Program-made: the position numbers and the translations under genes
Shown here: positions 22,017 through 34,039 of the stretch, one piece after another
Numbering within the stretch: the stretch's first letter is position 1
How the letters are laid out: the number at the start of each line of letters is the position of its first letter
Assembly (NCBI GenBank): GCA_946406115.1
Contig: OX291550.1
Location: 2,780,803 to 2,844,802, forward strand
Origin: Apoda limacodes
Taxonomy: Eukaryota; Arthropoda; Insecta; Lepidoptera; Limacodidae
DNA: 64,000 nucleotides
Direction: 5' to 3'
The notes under the pieces: generated by a model
The model's input: only the letters and a program-made list of their open reading frames with translations
Databases searched by the model: none
Told to the model about the DNA's origin: nothing

Positions 22017-25000
22017 GATATTATAACCTTTCCATTCTAAAACAATAAAAACCGTACGATTGCTAAGCAAAAAAAATCCGAGCCGCACTATTAAAGTGTT
22101 CTTACTATCGCGCACATACTGCGACTTTAAGAAGGACACGTGGCAAATCGCAACCTAAATATTTAAGTCAAATAAAAAAATCTTAGAGAAAATAGGGTAC
22201 CTATATGTACGTTAGTATTCACGGGCATTAACTGGGCCTAAGCACTTACTTGAAAGTTCGTTTTGGTCAGGATAGTCTCGTACTCTCGACTTTTACTTTT
22301 ACTTTCTCCTCTTGTAGCACCGAGTTCTTTCTTTTCAAAATTTTCTGGAAAGAATTTAAAATTATAATCTGCCACAGTTTTCCTGGACGTTGTAGTTCGG
22401 CTTTCTCCCAGTCCCTTCTTTGAAGAAGTTTAAAAACTTACTACTGATGGCAGCTTCACCTCAGGTCCCGCCGCCCGCCCCGTGAACTTTGAGCAGCTCA
22501 GCCTTAATTAAGTTTAACAAAGAAAAATAATTTGAACGGTCTGGATAAAAGGGCGTGATTATTCTTAATTATTAAGTGGCGTTTTGTTGACCGACATAAT
22601 GTACATAATGCGGTAATCCTACCAAAGAAAATGAACCAAGATTTGTACTGTGTTATACAGAATTTATGACTTTTTAACTTGGCGGGATTATGACATTGAA
22701 CGCATTGAAGCAGTCAACAAAACGCACATTTAATTGAATATTAATATAATATTCTTAACATTAGTAAAGTTCTACCAAACCCTGGGTAATTTCAAATAAT
22801 CTAAAAGGTCATACCATAATACGGAATACGTGAAAACCCAGACAACTACCTTTTATTATTGTTACGAATTTTATTTACGAGGCTACTCTAATGGTTGTTA
22901 AACGACTCATTTAGGTAACTCTCACGGGTGTTTTTAATAATCTTAAAGTTCGCGGTTAGTTTAAACAATAAAACTTGCAATTTAAATTAAGGCATTAAAA
23001 TTTATAAGAAAAAAATACGCGGACTACAACTCCTATCTAAAGTATCGTCGCTTTATCATAAGTTTTTTTTTTTGAATAAAATTTATTGAGATAAGAGTTT
23101 CAAAACGACTTCACAAAAGGTAATGGAACGTGTCAAGATTTTATTGTAACATTATTATTCGGCTATCTTCAATAAAAAATAAAAACATTTATTTGTTGTT
23201 GTGTTTGTATTCTTTATTTTGTTTGTTTGGAGAGAGAATCAATGTGCAGGATAAAATTAGTATATCTCGCAATTAATTTTGCGAAAATCTTCTAAATTCT
23301 ACTATGGTAGATGTCCTATTATGTTGACTCAGACATATCAAGGGAAACCTAACAGGTACAAACGTCTAGTTTAGTCCTTGATCAATGCTTATTGACAGTA
23401 TATGATTAGTATGTACCATAAATGTAATAAGCCTAATTTGTATTTCCTTTTGATAAAATTCATCTTTAACCTCTCTCTCTTTTCTTTCTAAATTTAAACC
23501 TACACTAGATTCCGTAGTGGTAGGGCAGTATTCACTACAGCGTCACGTCGCTCGTCAGACTGAACTAATGGGTAAGAAAGGTTCATGCTTCACGACCTCT
23601 CTGTTTCAACCCCCCTTATAAATAGGGCATTGCTAGTGGCAATGTATTCTATTGATTTTCAGCATCAAAATACGGGAAAATATCCTTTTTTTAAAAAATC
23701 ACCGTGATTTACGAGCCGAAAATTAAACAAGTAAAATAATATCTAGTTTAACATTATCTCTATCATCACAAGAATCAGACCCCAGGTTAAAGACGCAGAA
23801 AGCCACTGGAATGAAACGGAGAGAGGGATGCAGCAGCCTCGTTCAGCAGTTGGATGTCTACAGTCTGAGATGAGAGATGAGTGTTCACAACAAGAAAAAC
23901 ACATACTCGTATATACAAAATATCTGAACTTTTTGCTATATCATATAGAGAGTGAAGCATTAAAAAATATACCAAGTACCAACCCGCGACCGCTTCAGAA
24001 GCGCCTCTCTACCCCCTTGCTGCGCGTAACGAACCGTCATCCGGCACGATGGATATTAATGACCTCGCCCACGCCGCAATCTCTTCGACTAACGCTGTGA
24101 AATCGCACAAATCTAAATAAAATGGTATATTTAATAATGCCTTATTTTTCTTGTTCGAAAAAGTAAAGTAGCGATCCTTCATCTACAGCCAGGCATCTCT
24201 CATTCAGCGGTAGTTTTATAATTTCCTCGACCTTTTGGTCTTATTTTAGAGATGAGAAAACTACAGGACTCTGGTAAACGGTTGTCTCTAGTGTCGCAAG
24301 CGGCGTTAGTTCATAGCATTTAAATATTACGAGTGTAGTTTTAATGTGTTCCGCATGGTCAGAAATCGATTAGGCCAGCCAGACCACAATCGCTCTCCAG
24401 TCGTATCGTTTTGTTAGCGACACGGTTTTTGGTAAGTGGTGCGTCAGTCTGTGCCATACACATATGTAGCTACGAGCCGGCGTAAAACGAAATTGTTCCT
24501 TGTTGCTTTAAAATTTGTGTTTTTGTAAAAATATCTACAAGCACCTACTATTTACTTGCAATTTGTACTACTCTTTATTCTGTGCTATAGCGTAAAATCA
24601 ATGTCCTGGTGCAAAATTGGCGAAATAAACTGACGAATTAAGAACCACTCCTTGTTTAAAGTCGGGTAAAAATGCGGCAAAGAAGAAGGAAAGTTATTTG
24701 GCAATAAGCAACACTATAAAATAAAACAATTAACCACAATTAACAATAATAAAAAAAGGTCCCATTGTTGGGCTACGGCAGGCTTGGGTTTCAGGTGCGC
24801 AACTTACACTTCCTAAAACCTCGCGGGGCATGCTAATGCTCCTTGGTGAGAGCGACAAGATGGTGATCTTGCCCCAATCCAACCTGTTGCTGTGGATGCG
24901 AGACACGAGGGTATCGCACCATAATACACCTGTTATCACGCGGGACACATCTATTTTTATACAAAACGTTGATGTTTTTCTTTAAATTTACGTTATTTGC

Positions 25001-25741
25001 CCATAGTACAAAACAAAATTATCCATTTCGGATCTAGCATCTGAAGCGGGAGTCAAACAACTGAATACTAAACAAAAATGCATCTTTGCTTGTTTCTGTT
25101 CTACTCCAAATTCAAACATTTTACTTTTCTTAATTGTTGTCCCTACGCGAATATCAAACCTTATTTACGAATGGTTTGCATTCTATGTACAAAACGACCT
25201 ATTAATTGATGCGAGCGGACATAGCCTGCTCCTTTACCAAAAGCTGCCGATCTTTGGCAAAGATAAATAATAAGGTAACAATAAAATTTAATCATCAGCG
25301 CAACAAATAAAAGTACTGTAAACATAGTAGTAGGTAGGTACTCAAAGTGGAATAACCTATTTCTAATTACGCAGAGAGCAAATACTGTCCTACAGCAAAG
25401 CCTACAAGTAAACTTGAACATAATGTGTAAAAAGTCTTTTTGGATCATTTATTAGTTTTACTCCGCGATTGACATCATTTACCAGTAAAAGTATCTTCAA
25501 GTGCCTATTTCAAAATCAATCATGTAAACAACTTAATCAATTAATTATTACTTAACAGAGTAAAAACATGAGAGAATATACTCATACTCATATTCTTTTG
25601 AGTACAAACTCAAATTGGTACAATTAAATTAATATGGTTATTTACTGAAGTTGAAATACATTAATTCATTATGAGTTATTTATTACAAATGTTTAATGTC
25701 AAAAATTCATTTATGTCATAAAAAGCGTGATCAGTCAAAAA
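22017..25741. other. Intergenic DNA, no gene recognised
   Basis: AT-rich with short unrelated frames. A T-run-flanked segment at 23060-23100 and a C/T-rich stretch near 23470 are simple sequence. An open frame at 24730-24948 (minus, 72 codons) lies in a locally GC-richer block and may be a transposon remnant, but I do not recognise its product. A 95-codon frame at 25161-25448 (minus) is Cys/Phe-rich and unconvincing. Confidence 0.5.
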
Positions 25742-26460
25742 TTATTTTAAGTTTATTCTCATTATTCTCACAGCGCGTTTCTGAATTGTAAAGACACGTT
25801 TCCATTCTGCAGCTGTGCCCCAGAGTTCAATTCCGTAGCTTAGCTGTGAGTGAAGTAGTGAGAAGTAGCAAGATCGAAGGGCAGAGGAAGGAAGCACTTT
25901 AGACAATCTGTATAGTGCAAACCACGTGCCACTTAACTTACCACATAAATTGGAGATATGTATATCCCATTTTAAAGCATGGTCAATTGTTAAACCTAAG
26001 AATTTTGAGGAATTTGTTTCAGGTAGGGAAACACCATCAATGTTTATTGACAGAGGTCTTGGTGGACGGTCGCCCAAGTTGAAATAAAGTATTTGTGTCT
26101 TTTTTAAATTTAGCACTAAGCCGTTAGCTACAAACCACTTCATTAGTTTTGTTACATCATTTTTTAATTGAATTTCAAGGTTAAAAAATTAATTACTCGA
26201 GATTATATCACAGGCATCGTCAGCAAAAAGATACATGTTACCATTTACAGCATTAGGTAAATCATTAACCTGGACTAAGAAAGATATGTTTGCCAAAGCA
26301 GGCCCCTGTGGTACGCCAATTTTTGTAGAGCCTTGTTAAAGTGACTGTTTGGAGCCTGTTGCTGAGAAATTGTTTTATAAATCCTAAGGCAGGACCTCTT
26401 ACACCCATGTGTTCAAATTTTAAAGCGAGGACTTTGTGATTGATTACACAAGTCAAATGC
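25742..26460 (-). pseudogene. LINE reverse transcriptase fragment (jockey-like)
   Basis: Minus-strand remnant of a non-LTR retrotransposon ORF2. The upstream piece (26456-26265) has the finger/palm segment ending in a degenerate PQG region. Just after it (about 26230-26190) the frame encodes a YLFADDACD-type catalytic box, shifted relative to both neighbours. The downstream piece (26143-25742) holds the thumb: KKTQILYFN, KFLGLTIDH, then SYGIELWG and QKRAVRI, the usual C-terminal landmarks. Stops and frameshifts separate the pieces, and both ends are truncated, so it is a dead fragment. The sequence differs from family A. Confidence 0.85.
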
Positions 26461-26519
26461 GCGGGTCATGTCGCATAAGAGAATAGCAAATGCGCGGGTC
26501 ATGTCGTATAAGAGAATAG
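26454..26519. repeat. 33-bp tandem duplication
   Basis: Two adjacent 33-bp copies (26454-26486 and 26487-26519) differ at one base and include ATGCGCGGGTCATGTCG. They lie at the 5' edge of the LINE fragment, so the duplication arose within or beside it. Confidence 0.9.
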
Positions 26520-26938
26520 CAACATGATTCTGCCGTTCCTTTGCTTGTAGAATATTATGAATAGCGTCGCAAACTTAAACATTTATATCATGTATTAGAA
26601 TTTGCTGCTTAGCTCTGGTATCCACTTATAACTTACCATCTCCTAAATACCTCAATAGCTTATTGTCTAAATTGTTTTGTGGATATGATGTAGATGTGGT
26701 ACAAGATTGATAACTATGCTGTCACGATAAAAATAATGGAACATCTGAATTTGTAAATACTTCAACTTTTCTGTGAAGAAAGTGTAGTCACTATACTACC
26801 TACCTATACTAATAAATATATGTTTCAATATACATATTAAGGAATAGGTAAGTGAAATATATTTTTACCATTACCAACTTGGTGATTTTTTTAAATTCCG
26901 CAGCATAATAGATTAAACTTTTAAAACCAACCTGTTTT

Positions 26939-27215
26939 TTTTTTTTTTTTTTTTAATACCACTAAGGTGGCAAACAAGCTTGCGGTCCACCTGATGGAAT
27001 GCGGTCACCGTAGTGATAAATGCTTCACTCATGGCGAGTGGCATCACTCGCACTTGAAGAATTGAAGTCTTGAAGAACCCCATACTGTAGTCCTTAAAGA
27101 AATACTTTGCACAAATTATAAAGTTATATGTTGTACATAATACTTTGGCAGGGAGCTAATTCCACAACCTAAGCATCGCTGGAGGATGTTTCTCTGAAAC
27201 TGTACTGTATGTAAC
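26939..27215 (-). mobile_element. LINE family A 3' end, minus strand
   Basis: Begins with a T-run and ACCACTAAGGTGG, the reverse complement of the family's terminal hairpin plus A-tail, then the 3' region and a degenerate coding remnant (reverse of the RETFSRE segment near 27190). It is 5'-truncated and diverged from the other copies, for example the block at 27030-27110. Confidence 0.85.
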
Positions 27216-27773
27216 CATTACCCTACATACTGCTTTATAAACGTTGTAGTGTAGTAAAAAATCTTCTGCTAGACATTTCGATAAACTTTCCCTCTATTGA
27301 CCTATAAAGTTAGCAATAACTCGAACTCAATTTTTTTTAATTCAAATAAGGTTGTTACAAACACTTTTGAATCTATTGAAAAGTTATTAAATACTATTTT
27401 ATATTTTGAACCCTAACTCCAACTTATTTACAGACAAAAGTTTATCATGAATAGTTGATGATCTTAAGTGTATGAATGAACCATACACTTTACATATGGA
27501 TACACTAGATTTTGTCGTGTAACCACATCTAGAACTTTTAACGGGTATAGCTTGGGCACAATTTCGAGTGTTACACTAAACTTCTACAATAGGTCATGGC
27601 CTTCAGCAAAAAGCAAAAAGCATGCCTCACTCTAGCTGCTAGATCATCATCAACCCCGATAAACTTTTGTATCTGAATGAGTTATTGCTAAGTGAAAGGT
27701 CAAAAGCGAAACCTCATAAGCTGAAAACTGCTCTGTTGGTAATGAAAAGTGCGATGCTTGGAGTTTCCCTACA
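27211..27773. other. Noncoding DNA
   Basis: No domain-bearing frame and no recognised repeat. The only structure is the tandem array that begins at 27774. Confidence 0.5.
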
Positions 27774-27893
27774 GATTAGTGTTTGTAGAACTAATAAACA
27801 CAGGATTAGTGTTTGTAGAACTAATAAACACAGGATTAGTGTTTGTAGAACTAAAAAACACAGGATTAGTGTTTGTAGAACTAATAAACACAG
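27774..27893. repeat. 30-bp tandem repeat x4, each unit partly palindromic
   Basis: Four head-to-tail 30-bp units starting gattagtgtttgtagaacta; the third unit has one substitution (aaaa for aata). Within each unit TGTTT and AAACA are complementary across a short loop, so every unit can form a small hairpin. The array is translatable, but this reflects the 30-bp period (divisible by three) rather than a gene. Confidence 0.92.
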
Positions 27894-28009
27894 GAGGAAG
27901 AAAGTCCTCTTAATAATGAAAACATTTTCATTTTCTTTCGAACTTTTTTATTCAATTAGACTTTTAAACAGCACTTTTGAATCGTCAGTTTAATTCTTAT
28001 TTAAAAAAA

Positions 28010-28165
28010 CTGGCCAAGTGCGAGTTTGACTCGCGCACCGAGGCTTCCGTACCAACCACCATTTACGTATTTTACAAACAAAAACAAAGTGTGCCGCTAT
28101 GCGGTCACCCATCCAAGTTCTAACAAAGCCCACGTTGCTAAATTTTGAATATCGTTTCCAACAAA
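28010..28165 (-). mobile_element. 5S rRNA-derived SINE, copy 1
   Basis: On the minus strand a 5S-like block (28150-28095) runs AGCAACGTGGGC ... ACTTGGATGGGTGACCGC, covering the internal pol III control region (box A, intermediate element, box C) of a 5S gene. A linker with TACGTAAATGG and a GC-rich tail ending CTTGGCCAGTTTT (28010-28030) follow. This arrangement matches the HaSE3-type lepidopteran SINE. The 5' third of 5S is missing. Confidence 0.8.
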
Positions 28166-28794
28166 CAAATCTGTTACTGTTTCTCATAATAATAAGCTAA
28201 ATGGCGCTGTAACGTTATTATTTGTTGTTATACGTTAGAGCTCACACACACTTTAGCTGCAAGATTAAAGCTAGTGCGTATGTCATACTATTTTCACGAT
28301 AAAGCAACTATGTTACCCTTAGAGATAGTTCATCGACTGAAATTTTTAAAAAAAACGCTTAAAAGACAGCTATTTGAGGAACACTTGAAAATATAAAAAA
28401 ATAATTTTATTACCATCAAACGCTATGTTAATTATTTTATACCTACTTATTTTTATAATATTTTTTTATTATCTAGTATATAGTTATGTATTTATTTATG
28501 TAATTATTCGATTTGTATTTGAATGTATGTGTGTATGTAATCATATTGTTACTAAACTTCATTTGTTATTAAATTAGTATTCTGTAGATAAAACTTTGTT
28601 GTAAAAGCCCTTGCCACTTTTTTCTTGTAAATTTATTTTTTCTCTGAGTTTGCGGAAAGAAATCTCTGCCAGAGATACGTACGCCCTTTGTACTATATTT
28701 CTAGAATTATAATTTCTTGTAATGTTAATTTTTTTGTACAATAAAGGTATAAATATATGTTATTAAGAGTTTATAAACAGTTACAATTTTTTTT

Positions 28795-28975
28795 GTTGGA
28801 AACGATATTCAGCTAAGCAACGTGGGGTTGGTCAGTGACCAATCCCCACCCATCCATCTAAATGGGTGACCGCTTAGCGGCTCACTTTTTTTTGTTTGTG
28901 TTCGTAAATTACGTAAATTGTGGTACGGAACCTACGGTGCGCTAGTCCGACTTGCACTTAACCAATGTTACACGC
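28795..28975 (+). mobile_element. 5S rRNA-derived SINE, copy 2
   Basis: Plus-strand copy: TTGGAAACGATATTCAGC, then a 5S-like block (28811-28876) in which box A and box C are separated by an extra ~20 bases (CCAATCCCCACCCATCCATC) that look like a local inverted duplication of the box C region. The linker and tail (TGGTACGGAACC ... GTCCGACTTGCACTT) follow. It lies head-on to copy 3. Confidence 0.8.
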
Positions 28976-28984
28976 ATGTAAATT

Positions 28985-29160
28985 TACGTATTTTATGAAC
29001 AAAAAAAAATTTACAAAGTGTGCCGCTAAGCGGTCACCCATCCAAGTACTGACCAAGCCCGACGTTGCTTAACTTTAAATATCGTTTCCAACAAACAAAT
29101 ATGTTACTGTTGTCTCAATAATAAGCCAGATGGCGATGTACCGGTAATTTAAAATAGGCC
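28985..29160 (-). mobile_element. 5S rRNA-derived SINE, copy 3 (best preserved)
   Basis: The minus strand at 29076-29029 reads AAGTTAAGCAACGTCGGGCT followed by TGGTCAGTACTTGGATGGGT and GACCGC, which agrees at nearly every position with the 3' half of insect 5S rRNA as I recall it. Box A, the intermediate element and box C are intact. The sequence upstream (ATTTGTTTGTTGGAAACGATA on the minus strand) is shared with copies 1, 2 and 5, so it belongs to the element and replaces the 5S 5' half. Confidence 0.85.
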
Positions 29161-30150
29161 GGTTTTTATTATTTGTTGTTATACTTTACAGTTCACACTA
29201 TTTCCACTGCAAGTTTGAAGTTTGTATTTAATACTGATTTTATGATAGAACAAAAACAACAAAAATGTGTTACTTGTATGGGACCCTCCTTAAATTTTAA
29301 CTTTTAATTATTTGTAAGATAATTCCCCATTATCCATACTCATAATATAAACTTCAGACACACATTCTGCGGGATCATTACAAACAGGCATTGCTAAGAG
29401 ACTAAACGTGGATCGAGATACAGAATACAATATTATTATAAGATACTTCAATAGTGGTAGACGCATTAATTATATTACTTTATTTGAATTTAGTTCTGTT
29501 ATTTCTGATCATTATGAATTAGGAATATACTTCCTAATAACAATGTTCCAGGCCACACACAGAATTTGGTTTTCTCACTGAAAGTCATATTCAGGAACAA
29601 TTAAATCGGGATCTAAAGAATCTTACGACCTATTCCGTCCCTGCAACTATATTTTTGCCAAAACGTAGTAACGTCAAATGAAAAAATAATGTCTCACGGC
29701 TACTAATATAGAAAAACCTACTCCCGTGAAAGTTTTCGATTGGGATAAAGTAAAAAGTATTTTATGTCCTAATCTGTCCAAATATCTATTTCTGTACTAA
29801 AAATCAGTTCTACTGAATACTCCGTAATGGCGTGAAGTGAAAGAATAACAAACAAACGAAAAAGCTTTTGATTTTATATACAACTAGAAGAAATGTATTT
29901 TATATGAGATAAAAATCAAAATTAAGTAACAAATTACAACAGGACTTTTGTAACGTAGGAACCAATAAAAATTTATAAGTACCTTCCTCAAAAAGGATTC
30001 AGAAATGAGACTGTAAAGTTCTGCTTGAATCTAAAACTGAATCAGCTGATTGCTCAAAGCATCACAAAAGAAAAACTTTTCATTGAAGTTGGTAAATTAA
30101 CGAATTTCAAAATCCGCCTTATCGGTAGCTAGCGTATTCTTAGAGTTTCA
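29161..30150. other. Noncoding DNA
   Basis: AT-rich, no recognised frame. The first 50 bases (ttatttgttgttatactttacagttcacac) also occur near 28215-28255, so they belong to a longer repeat that carries copies 1 and 3 of the 5S SINE. Confidence 0.45.
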
Positions 30151-30154
30151 CACC

Positions 30155-30550
30155 CATATTGTGCCAACGGAGCCCTATTAGTAAGCCTACACTGTATCTG
30201 TCTGTCCATCCGTCTGTCCAAGATTTGATGGGGATAGAACCCATGTTAGAACGAAGTAGGTAAAAGCCTGGAATATTCACAATGGGTATATCTGTTATTT
30301 ATTATGGCAAATTTCCTAACAAACAATAAAAAATACAAAAAACTCCTTACAAGAAACATGTTTTTACTGTGTATTGTGTTTGTTTTATCATAAATACTGT
30401 AATACATACAAGCTTCAAACTTGGAGTGATTATAGTTTAGGTTCTATAGTATAATAACAAATAAAAAGAGGTTACGTGCGAGTCGGGCCCGTACGTTTCG
30501 TGGTCGTACGGAACTCTCGGTGCGTGAGTCCGGCTCGTACTTAGCTGATT
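30155..30550 (+). mobile_element. HaSE-like SINE body and tail
   Basis: Starts with GTGCCAACGGAGCCCTATTA and a CTGTCTGTCC stretch, passes through the body with gaagtaggtaaaagcctgga, ATTCACA and AACAATAAAAAATAC, and ends with the GC-rich tail (TACGGAACTCTCGGTGCGTG, then GTCCGGCTCGTACTT). The same order is seen at 56590-57066. No pol III head is visible here. Confidence 0.65.
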
Positions 30551-30670
30551 TCAATTAGATACGAGTATATCTAAGTATGATATTGTTAAAATAATATCGA
30601 AATTGCCTACTCTGTATATCGATAAATACTGAAATTATAGTCTGTGAGAAGCCACGCTGTAGTTATATTA

Positions 30671-30684
30671 GGTTATGGGCCAGA
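30671..30684 (+). promoter_or_regulatory. copia-type primer site (initiator tRNA-Met half molecule)
   Basis: GGTTATGGGCCAGAG is close to TTATGGGCCCAG, which complements the anticodon-arm end of the initiator tRNA-Met 5' half used by Drosophila copia; one C is missing. If correct, the 5' LTR ends at 30670, and TGTTAAAATAAT at 30582 may be its start. No matching 3' LTR was found. Confidence 0.5.
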
Positions 30685-31884
30685 GCCATATTGTAATTAA
30701 ATAAATTGTGATTTTTTGTAGAATTATGGCAGGAAATTATTTGAATGTACCAAACTAAAGGAGCGTGAAAACTATGATGAGAGAGCATTTGCGGCAAAAT
30801 ACTTCTTGATATTAGAAGGCATCGGCAGGCGACGAGGCGGCAGCGAGCAGCGAGAAAATACAGCCAGTGAAACTGTTGCTGATATTCAAAAAGTGAAGGC
30901 GAAACTGATTATAACAATCGATTCTTCGTTATACGTGCATATTAAAAATGGAAGGAGGTGCAAGAGGTCGGGAAAACACTCAAATCATTTTTTGATGATT
31001 CGGGGTTCACGCGTAGAGTTAGCTCGTTGCGGGATTTGATCTCCATTGGATGAGGGAACAACAAGTCGATGACATATTATACCTATCACTCAATTAGTTA
31101 TTAGAGCACAGGCTTTGAGATTAATGAAGAATGGATCGGATCATTGTTATCTGGTCTACTAGATACATTTTCACCCATGATAATGGTCATAGAGCACTCA
31201 GGGATTCCAATTTCAGTTGATGTCATAAAAACAAAACTTTTAGATAAGAGTGATCATGTAAATAATTTTGAATCTGAAATTGCATTTTTTGCAAAAAAAC
31301 TGGAACCGTTATAAAAAAGAAAAAAATGGCAAAACTGAAAAGTCAAAAAAAAATGAAGATAATCAAATGTTATAAAATCAGTGTCTAGTGTTGAAAGACG
31401 CTGACGTTTGGAAATGAACACGTTCAGTGTAGTATTTTTAAGCGAAGAATTTGCTCAACCGACTGGTATATTGATTCAGGAGCCAGTACTCATATGATAG
31501 CTGTCGAAAAACAAGTCATATAATCTAACTACGAAAGAAATGATAGTTGCAAATCAAACTAAACTGCCAGTTAAATTATACAACTCTAAATTTGATGTGA
31601 TGGTTAAGGATGTTTTGTGTATTCCGAGTGTGACGACAAATATGTCATTGGTTAACCAATTGATTGAAAGGGGTATAAAGGTAAACTTCCAAAATTTGTA
31701 ACATCCAAAATCAGCTGGCAAAGCTGAGCTAGTTAACGAAATATATAGATAACACGTTAAGTCAGAAAGTCTTCTCGCGGCTACAGCAATGACTTCAAGT
31801 GTAGTGTGTAATAAAGGGTTTGCTCATATCAACAAAGGTTATTTAAATACTATGAAAAATGGTGTAGTGTGTATGTGTACTGGA

Positions 31885-32590
31885 GACGCTTATTACGCGG
31901 GTCGGGTAAACAGCCCTCGTTCCATTGTGGAGGAAAAGCGCGGAAAACTTGTGTCTTAAATCGAGACCACACTGTCCAAGGTCTCTAACTGGGGACGGGT
32001 AAACTTGGTCCGATTCAACCCTACAAAGACACAAAGTTTGCGCGTTCACCGCTAAGAAAACCCCCATTCACTGTAGTCCTACAATTTTAGAACACTCCCC
32101 TCTCCATCTCCAAGAGCATTGGGATCCTTGGTGTTGACATCTCCAGCGATGTTCAGTTCCGAGATCATTTGCATGACAAGGTGACGCTGGCGTCCAAAAA
32201 ACTAGGTGTACTGAACAGAGCGAGGCAATACTTCACGTCGGGGCAGAGGTTGCTGCTATACAAGTCGCAAGTTCGGCCCCATATGGAGTACTGCTGCCAT
32301 CTCTGGGCGGGTGCACCCGGATACCAGCTTGGTTGGTTGGTTGGTGCGGTTTCAGAGAAACTTTCTCCCGCGAACGCTTGGGTTGTGGAATGAGCTCCCT
32401 GCCAAGCTTTTCTCTTAGGACTTCAGTATGGGGTTCTTCAAGAAAGAAGTTATTGGATTTTTGAAGGGTCGGCAACGCAACGGCAACGGCAACGGTGATA
32501 CCCCTGGTATTACAAGCGTCCATAGGCCACGGTGACCGCTTACCATCAGGAGGACGTGTGCTTGTTTGCTGCCTCAGTGGTATAAAAAAA
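31885..32590 (+). mobile_element. LINE family A insertion in the copia element
   Basis: A 5'-truncated, internally deleted copy. The coding remnant covers the late reverse transcriptase (NWGRVNL-like, KSIGILGVDISSD near 32115) and, in one frame (32169-32333), KVTLASKKLGVLNRARQYF then LLLYKSQVRPHMEYCCHLWAGAP. At 32335 it jumps directly to the FRETFSRERLG segment, skipping about 230 bp present in the 21.5-kb copy. The 3' end is complete: GGTGACCGCTTACCATCAGG, a variant of the terminal hairpin (GCCTCAGTGG) and TATAAAAAAA at 32579-32588. Confidence 0.88.
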
Positions 32591-34039
32591 CCCTTATACA
32601 CCAGAACAAAACAAAACTGTGTGAACGTTTCAAAAGAACCATAGTAGAGAAAGCTCTTTTGTTCGATACAAAATTAAAAAAAAGTTTTGGGCTGAGGCAG
32701 TCCACACAGCAGTTTGTTTAAAAATAGATCGCTAGCTTAAGGATTAAAGAAAAAACTCCATATGAAGTGTGTGACAGGGAAAAACTTTGACATCGGGCAT
32801 GTGAGAATTTTTGTTAGCAAAGTGATACATATTCCAAAATAAAAGACAAAAATGAGACAAAAAGGCCGTTGAACTTGATTTGGTTGGATATAGTTACCAA
32901 GTAAAAGTATGCAGGCTTTATAGTCCAGTGACTAACAAAATTAGTACCAACAGAGATGTTCCTATCATAGGGACTTGCAATAGCTTGGACATGGTTCAGG
33001 CTATTGAGGAAGAAACTTTGGAAATATTAGGTACTATGAAGAACAGTATGATTTCAGAAAATGTAACAAAAGATGTCAGAATGAATAGTTTGGATGGCAA
33101 TAGTTTAAAAGCTGCAGATAGACTCATTACAAATCATAACATATGATAACCATACTTACTTAGAAGAGGAAATAGCATCAAGTAGCTCATCCGATGAATT
33201 TATGGATACTCTAACTAGGAGTGAGAAAGTATAGCTATAGTACATCAGGAAGCACCGGTCACAAAAAAGGAAAGGAAAGTACCACATAGGTTTGGTTATA
33301 GCTCAGTGTGCGTTCCTGCAGATTGCGGTTCCTATAGTGACCAGATAAAACTAGAAGAAGATTGAAGAAAAGCTATGGAGGAAGAATGTAAATCATTTGA
33401 AGTGAATGAGGCTTGAGAAGTAGTTGACAGACAGGATCAAGGTACAATAGTTCAGCGCAAATGAGTTTTAAAAAAAAGATTGATAGTGACAATAAGATAA
33501 GATACCTTGCTAGGTTAGTAGCCAAAGGTTTTACTCAGAAAGCTGGAGTAGATTACAAAGAAACCTATAGTGAAATATGATTTAAAAATAACTCATCTAG
33601 ATGTTGTTACTGCGTTTCGCAATGGTTACCTAAACGAAAAATTTTATATAAATTTTTCTGAAAATTTTTTGGGCGTAGAAAATAAAAATAAAGTTTTTAA
33701 ATTATAAAGAGCTATCAATGGCCTGAAACAATCTGCTAGAGCTTGGTATGAGAGAGCAAACAACTGTTTATATAAAATTGCTTATAAAAATTCTAAATTT
33801 GAGCTTTTGTGGCATTATTTGTAGATGATTTCTTTGTTTTCTCAAATTGCCATGTAGAAACAGAGTACCTAAAGAAGGAACTAAGCTCTAGTTTTAGGAT
33901 TAAAGATTTAGGGGAAGTTAAGCAACGTGCATATCAAAAGAAAAAAAATCTATTTCTGTAGATCAGGAAATGTTTGTTTGATTTATTGTTAAATAAATGT
34001 AATATGGAGGTGAATTTGAAATTTGAAAAAAATGTAAGG

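Larger units (their letters stand above)
30582..33960 (+). mobile_element. Ty1/copia retrotransposon, degenerate, interrupted by a LINE
   Basis: Fossil pol-type element in many frames. Gag-like sequence occupies about 30730-31310 (VKAKLIITIDSSLYVHI, FDDSGFTRRV, LLSGLLDTFSPMI). The protease motif WYIDSGASTHM lies at 31460-31497. A pre-integrase region follows to 31865 (VLCIPSVTTN, NKGFAHINKGYL). After the LINE insertion (31885-32590) integrase resumes (TPEQN at 32605, FWAEAVHTAV at 32690). Reverse transcriptase spans about 33250-33930 (THLDVVTAF, INGLKQSARAW, LFVDDFF with the catalytic DD). A candidate iMet half-tRNA primer site is at 30671-30684. The RNase H piece lies at 35450-35650. Numerous stops make it inactive. 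Confidence 0.85.

Noticed and set aside
24730..24948. 72-codon minus-strand frame
   Set aside because: Looks partly coding by composition but matches no family I can name; not called as a gene.
27774..27893. Regular 30-bp repeats suggestive of a CRISPR array
   Set aside because: No spacers separate the units and the genome is eukaryotic; it is a plain tandem satellite.
29030..29076. A functional 5S rRNA gene
   Set aside because: Only the 3' half of 5S is present and it is followed by the SINE tail, so it is a SINE segment.
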